Shown: piece after piece, positions 6,711 through 8,195 of the stretch
Position numbering within the stretch: the stretch's first letter is position 1
Layout: the number at the start of each line of letters is the position of its first letter
Assembly (NCBI GenBank): GCA_905479535.1
Contig: CAJQMW010000501.1
Span: 1-8,195, forward strand
DNA from: an uncultured Maribacter sp.
Lineage (GTDB): Bacteria > Bacteroidota > Bacteroidia > Flavobacteriales > Flavobacteriaceae
DNA: 8,195 nucleotides
Reading direction: 5' to 3'
Translations under genes and position numbers: made by a program
The notes under the pieces: generated by a model
The model's input: only the letters and a program-made list of their open reading frames with translations
Database searches by the model: none
What the model was told of the DNA's origin: nothing

Positions 6711-6854
6711 ATGGAAGCACCCACTGAAGTAATATATCTTATGGTTACTGTAACTATTGTTGCCGCCGCCCTAGGTTTACTAGGCTATATGACAAAGGAC
6801 AGTAGGAATTTTAGAAGCAGTAGAAATAAAAAGGCCAGAAAGCAGCATCATTAA
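6711..6854 (+). CDS. Possible small single-span membrane protein
   Basis: The frame from ATG 6711 encodes 47 residues: a short N-terminus (MEAPTE), one hydrophobic helix of about 20 residues (8-27, YLMVTVTIVAAALGLLGYM core) and a very basic tail (RNFRSSRNKKARKQHH). Under the positive-inside rule the tail is cytoplasmic. An in-frame ATG at 6657 would add 18 residues (MTVGCTTGSCILFLYLRN), but it is only about 12 bases behind a predicted -7 element, so 6711 is preferred. The frame is short and no family is recognised. The helix-plus-basic-tail pattern is what supports it as a gene. Confidence 0.4.
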   Translation: MEAPTEVIYLMVTVTIVAAALGLLGYMTKDSRNFRSSRNKKARKQHH

Positions 6855-7439
6855 TTCACCTGCAAACGAGTGTAAGCTAGTCAGTGTCTTTTCTGTTTTT
6901 GTATAGCGCTATGGCTTTCATATAATCCTGTGCACCCTTCATGGTTAAATCGTGAATGAATCCGTTGAGTCCTGGATGGTTTTCCTTTGTCCAATTCACT
7001 AACGAATCTACTTGTTTTCCCCAGGTTTCCCAATTCGCATCCGGACAATCCAAATTTTCTATTCGACTAATTTTTCCCGATTCGAAGTAAACGCATGGCG
7101 ACACGTCATGGGATTATTGTTTAAAAACTCCAGTTTTGGAGAATTTACGACCACCGCGGCAATGGCTTTCTTCTCCTTATTTTCAATCGAAACCAATTTA
7201 TAAACGGGTCTAAAAACAGAATCCCATTTAAATTTTTCATAGTAACTGTCACGCGAGAAGGACATTACATAATCACCTTCCGTAGTAACAATACTGTCCG
7301 CTAGCGTTCGCTTTACTTGGTTGTAATCTGAATTTTGAAAACCTTCATAATAAGTCTTTATTGGTCTTAGCTATAGTTAAAACTATGCACTTTAGTGCAT
7401 TTCGCTTTAGCTTCTAAAAACCTTTCAAGTAAACAGTTG

Positions 7440-7483
7440 GCAGTTGCAGTGGGCAGTAAACGACAACTGCCCACTGCAACTGC
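7440..7483. repeat. Perfect 18-bp hairpin at the centre of the fold-back element
   Basis: GCAGTTGCAGTGGGCAGT (7440-7457) and ACTGCCCACTGCAACTGC (7466-7483) are exact reverse complements around an 8-base loop AAACGACA. The left arm with its flank (7434-7457) also reads as short tandem units CAGTTGG, CAGTTG, CAGTGGG, CAGT. Confidence 0.9.
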
Positions 7484-7509
7484 GTACTAATGGAAACTTT
7501 TACTTAAAA

Positions 7510-7522
7510 TGAATTTCATTCG
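7510..7522. repeat. Small palindrome inside the fold-back element
   Basis: On the plus strand around 7509-7521, AATGAA-T-TTCATT forms a 6-bp-arm palindrome between the central hairpin and the right terminal hairpin. The left half of the element has no counterpart, so the right half is a little longer. Confidence 0.4.
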
Positions 7523-7718
7523 TTAGTAAAAAACCTATGGCACTTTAGTCCATAGTGGTTTAGTTGCTCGGATGGCGTAGTGCTGTTTTCGGTACAAGCA
7601 ATACCTATAAGCAATACGAAAATGAATATAATTTTTTTCAATGGTTTGGTTTTTATAAGGGTAGTGATATCTAGAAACGAAAATAGGAATAAATAAGGGT
7701 TTCGTTATCGGTTTGGTA

Positions 7719-7757
7719 GTCGAGTAGACAAGGGGATTTTCACCCCAAGCCTCTCAC
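7719..7757 (-). ncRNA. Group II intron domain VI
   Basis: The RNA runs GUGAGAGGC..GGGGUGAAAAUCCCC..GUCUACUCGAC. GGGG and CCCC form the apical stem; AGGC pairs with GUCU and GAG with CUC, leaving an unpaired A at 7725. This is the expected branch point, seventh from the intron end. Confidence 0.75.
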
Positions 7758-7792
7758 AGAACCGTACGTGATAGTCTCCCATCATACGGCTC
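7758..7792 (-). ncRNA. Group II intron domain V (catalytic core)
   Basis: The minus-strand RNA begins GAGCCGU and ends ACGGUUC, which pair over 7 bp and include the catalytic AGC triad. The upper stem UGAUGG/CUAUCA closes a GAGA loop, a GNRA tetraloop, and a two-base bulge lies on the 3' side. All hallmarks of a functional domain V are present. Confidence 0.9.
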
Positions 7793-7819
7793 TTGTTATA
7801 CAAATCTAAATAAACGCTT

Positions 7820-8194
7820 TCACTTTGTATATCCCATTTCCCAATGGTAGAATAGATTAGGAAACTGCTCCTGAATTCTAAAGAACCATTTGTAAGCACG
7901 TTTTATACTGGTCTTATAACGTTTATACCTTTTCCTTGCCCATTTCACTAAACGATTGTTTAGTAGTTTGAAGACTCCGTGGAGCATAGATTTCCTGAAT
8001 TTCCCGTAGTAGTTGATCCAACCCCTGATCATAGGATTGAGGATCTTGGCAATGCCTACGATACTATTGGAGGTCATTCTATGCACTTTAAGTTCTCCTA
8101 ACTTATCCGCAATGCGTTTTCTCGAACTTATACTAATGCCACAATCGAAGCCTAGAAATAGCCCACTTCGCTTTCTAGATCTGGAAGTCCTAGG
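7820..8194 (-). CDS. ltrA: Group II intron reverse transcriptase/maturase, C-terminal part
   Basis: The frame is open from the right window edge to the stop at 7820-7822, giving the last 124 residues; the GTG at 8086 is internal, since the open frame continues upstream (FLGFDCGISISSRKRIADK). The segment is the maturase X/thumb domain (GIIM): SIVGIAKILNPMIRGWINYY followed by GKF is its signature, then a basic helical stretch (RLVKWARKRYKRYK) and KRAYKWF..PNLFYHW near the end. The reverse transcriptase palm with YADD would be outside the window. No HNH zinc-binding endonuclease domain follows the X domain, so the protein is of the endonuclease-lacking kind. It would bind the intron RNA to promote splicing and copy it into a new DNA site. 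The symbol is the generic one for such proteins. Confidence 0.88.
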   Translation of the reverse strand, partial: PRTSRSRKRSGLFLGFDCGISISSRKRIADKLGELKVHRMTSNSIVGIAKILNPMIRGWINYYGKFRKSMLHGVFKLLNNRLVKWARKRYKRYKTSIKRAYKWFFRIQEQFPNLFYHWEMGYTK

Positions 8195-8195
8195 T

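Larger units (their letters stand above)
7367..7563. mobile_element. Fold-back (MITE/REPIN-like) element with TTAG target duplication
   Basis: The element is 7371-7559, bounded by TTAG at 7367-7370 and 7560-7563, and it interrupts the lipoprotein gene. Each end carries a hairpin with the same loop sequence CACTTTAGT: ATGCAC-TTTA-GTGCAT at 7385-7400 and CTATGG-CACTTTAGT-CCATAG at 7535-7555. As reverse complements the two ends align as imperfect terminal inverted repeats (ACTATG..ACT..AGTG..CAT). Inside, AAGTAAA (7427-7433) pairs with TTTACTT (7499-7505), and the centre is an 18-bp perfect hairpin. It encodes no protein, so any movement would depend on a transposase elsewhere. Confidence 0.65.
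6877..7641 (-). pseudogene. Hypothetical lipoprotein gene broken by an insertion and a frameshift
   Basis: A TTG start at 7641 opens a lipoprotein signal (MKKIIFIFVLLIGIAC, lipobox IGIAC, Cys16) followed by TENSTTPSEQL. The frame is then interrupted by the 189-bp element at 7371-7559 and stops at 7516. If the element and one TTAG copy are removed, the codons join exactly, from CAA CTA to AGA CCA, and continue with RPIKTYYEGFQNSDYNQ, TTEGDYVMSFSRDSYYEKF and KLEFLNNNP. Near 7090-7104 a 1-nt deletion moves the frame: the upstream frame runs to a stop ending SNREKLVE, while the sensible continuation VYFESGKISRIENLDC is in another frame and ends at the TAG 6877-6879 (RKDTD). The ancestral product would be roughly 185-190 residues, anchored to a membrane by lipid, of unknown function. 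With a group II intron also inserted upstream of its start, the gene is most likely dead. Confidence 0.7.
7719..8195 (-). mobile_element. Group II intron, 3' part (continues beyond window)
   Basis: On the minus strand the window holds the last 477 bases of a group II intron, a self-splicing retroelement: the end of the maturase gene, a 27-base linker, domain V and domain VI. The intron ends at 7719 (..CTCGAC), which obeys the AY rule for the 3' end. The 3' exon begins TACCAAACCG at 7718 and leads, 77 bases on, to the TTG of the lipoprotein gene in the same direction. The insertion may therefore have separated that gene from its promoter. The encoded protein lacks a visible endonuclease domain. 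The class and the 5' exon cannot be determined from this part. Confidence 0.88.

Noticed and set aside
7090..7110. Programmed -1 frameshifting in the lipoprotein gene
   Set aside because: No slippery heptamer or downstream structure is apparent, and the gene is already interrupted by an insertion, so a mutation is the simpler explanation.
7059..7265. Separate 68-codon gene starting at ATG 7265
   Set aside because: The frame is open upstream to the fold-back element with sensible protein sequence, so this ATG is internal to the broken lipoprotein gene.

Overview
The window looks like a chromosomal stretch from a member of Bacteroidota, most probably a marine-type Flavobacteriaceae. This rests on the kind of proteins encoded, the absence of clear Shine-Dalgarno sequences, two matches to the Bacteroidota -7 promoter element TAnnTTTG, and two genes that appear to start with TTG. 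No taxonomic search was possible, so the genus is open.

Left part (1-4654), plus strand, mostly ordinary genes: the end of a DUF6155-type gene; a D-2-hydroxyacid dehydrogenase of the glyoxylate/hydroxypyruvate reductase type whose ATG directly follows the previous stop; a 356-bp gap holding an inverted-repeat element and a good promoter; a DEAD/DEAH-box (superfamily 2) helicase; and a GT-B glycosyltransferase.

Middle (4610-5274): the 3' end of the glycosyltransferase gene occurs twice. The first copy ends the intact gene. The second, diverged at mostly silent positions, is a headless remnant 608 bp further on, next to the convergent peptidase gene. Between them sits one unrecognised gene for a basic, Trp- and Cys-rich protein of 109 residues, preceded by a 10-bp-arm inverted repeat. 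This has the form of a small cassette inserted at the 3' end of a gene.

Right part (5279-8195): a secreted M24-family metallopeptidase (minus), a small possible membrane protein (plus), then a hypothetical lipoprotein gene (minus) that is broken twice. A 189-bp fold-back element sits after codon 27 with a 4-bp target duplication TTAG, and a 1-nt frameshift lies further on. Just upstream of the lipoprotein start is the 3' end of a group II intron (minus): the end of its reverse transcriptase/maturase, domain V with AGC triad and GNRA loop, and domain VI with a bulged branch-point A. The intron runs off the right edge.

No tRNA, rRNA or CRISPR array was seen. The genes do not form one pathway. 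The interest lies in the layers of small mobile DNA: the fold-back element, the group II intron, the inverted-repeat element in the first gap and the cassette-like insert behind the glycosyltransferase.
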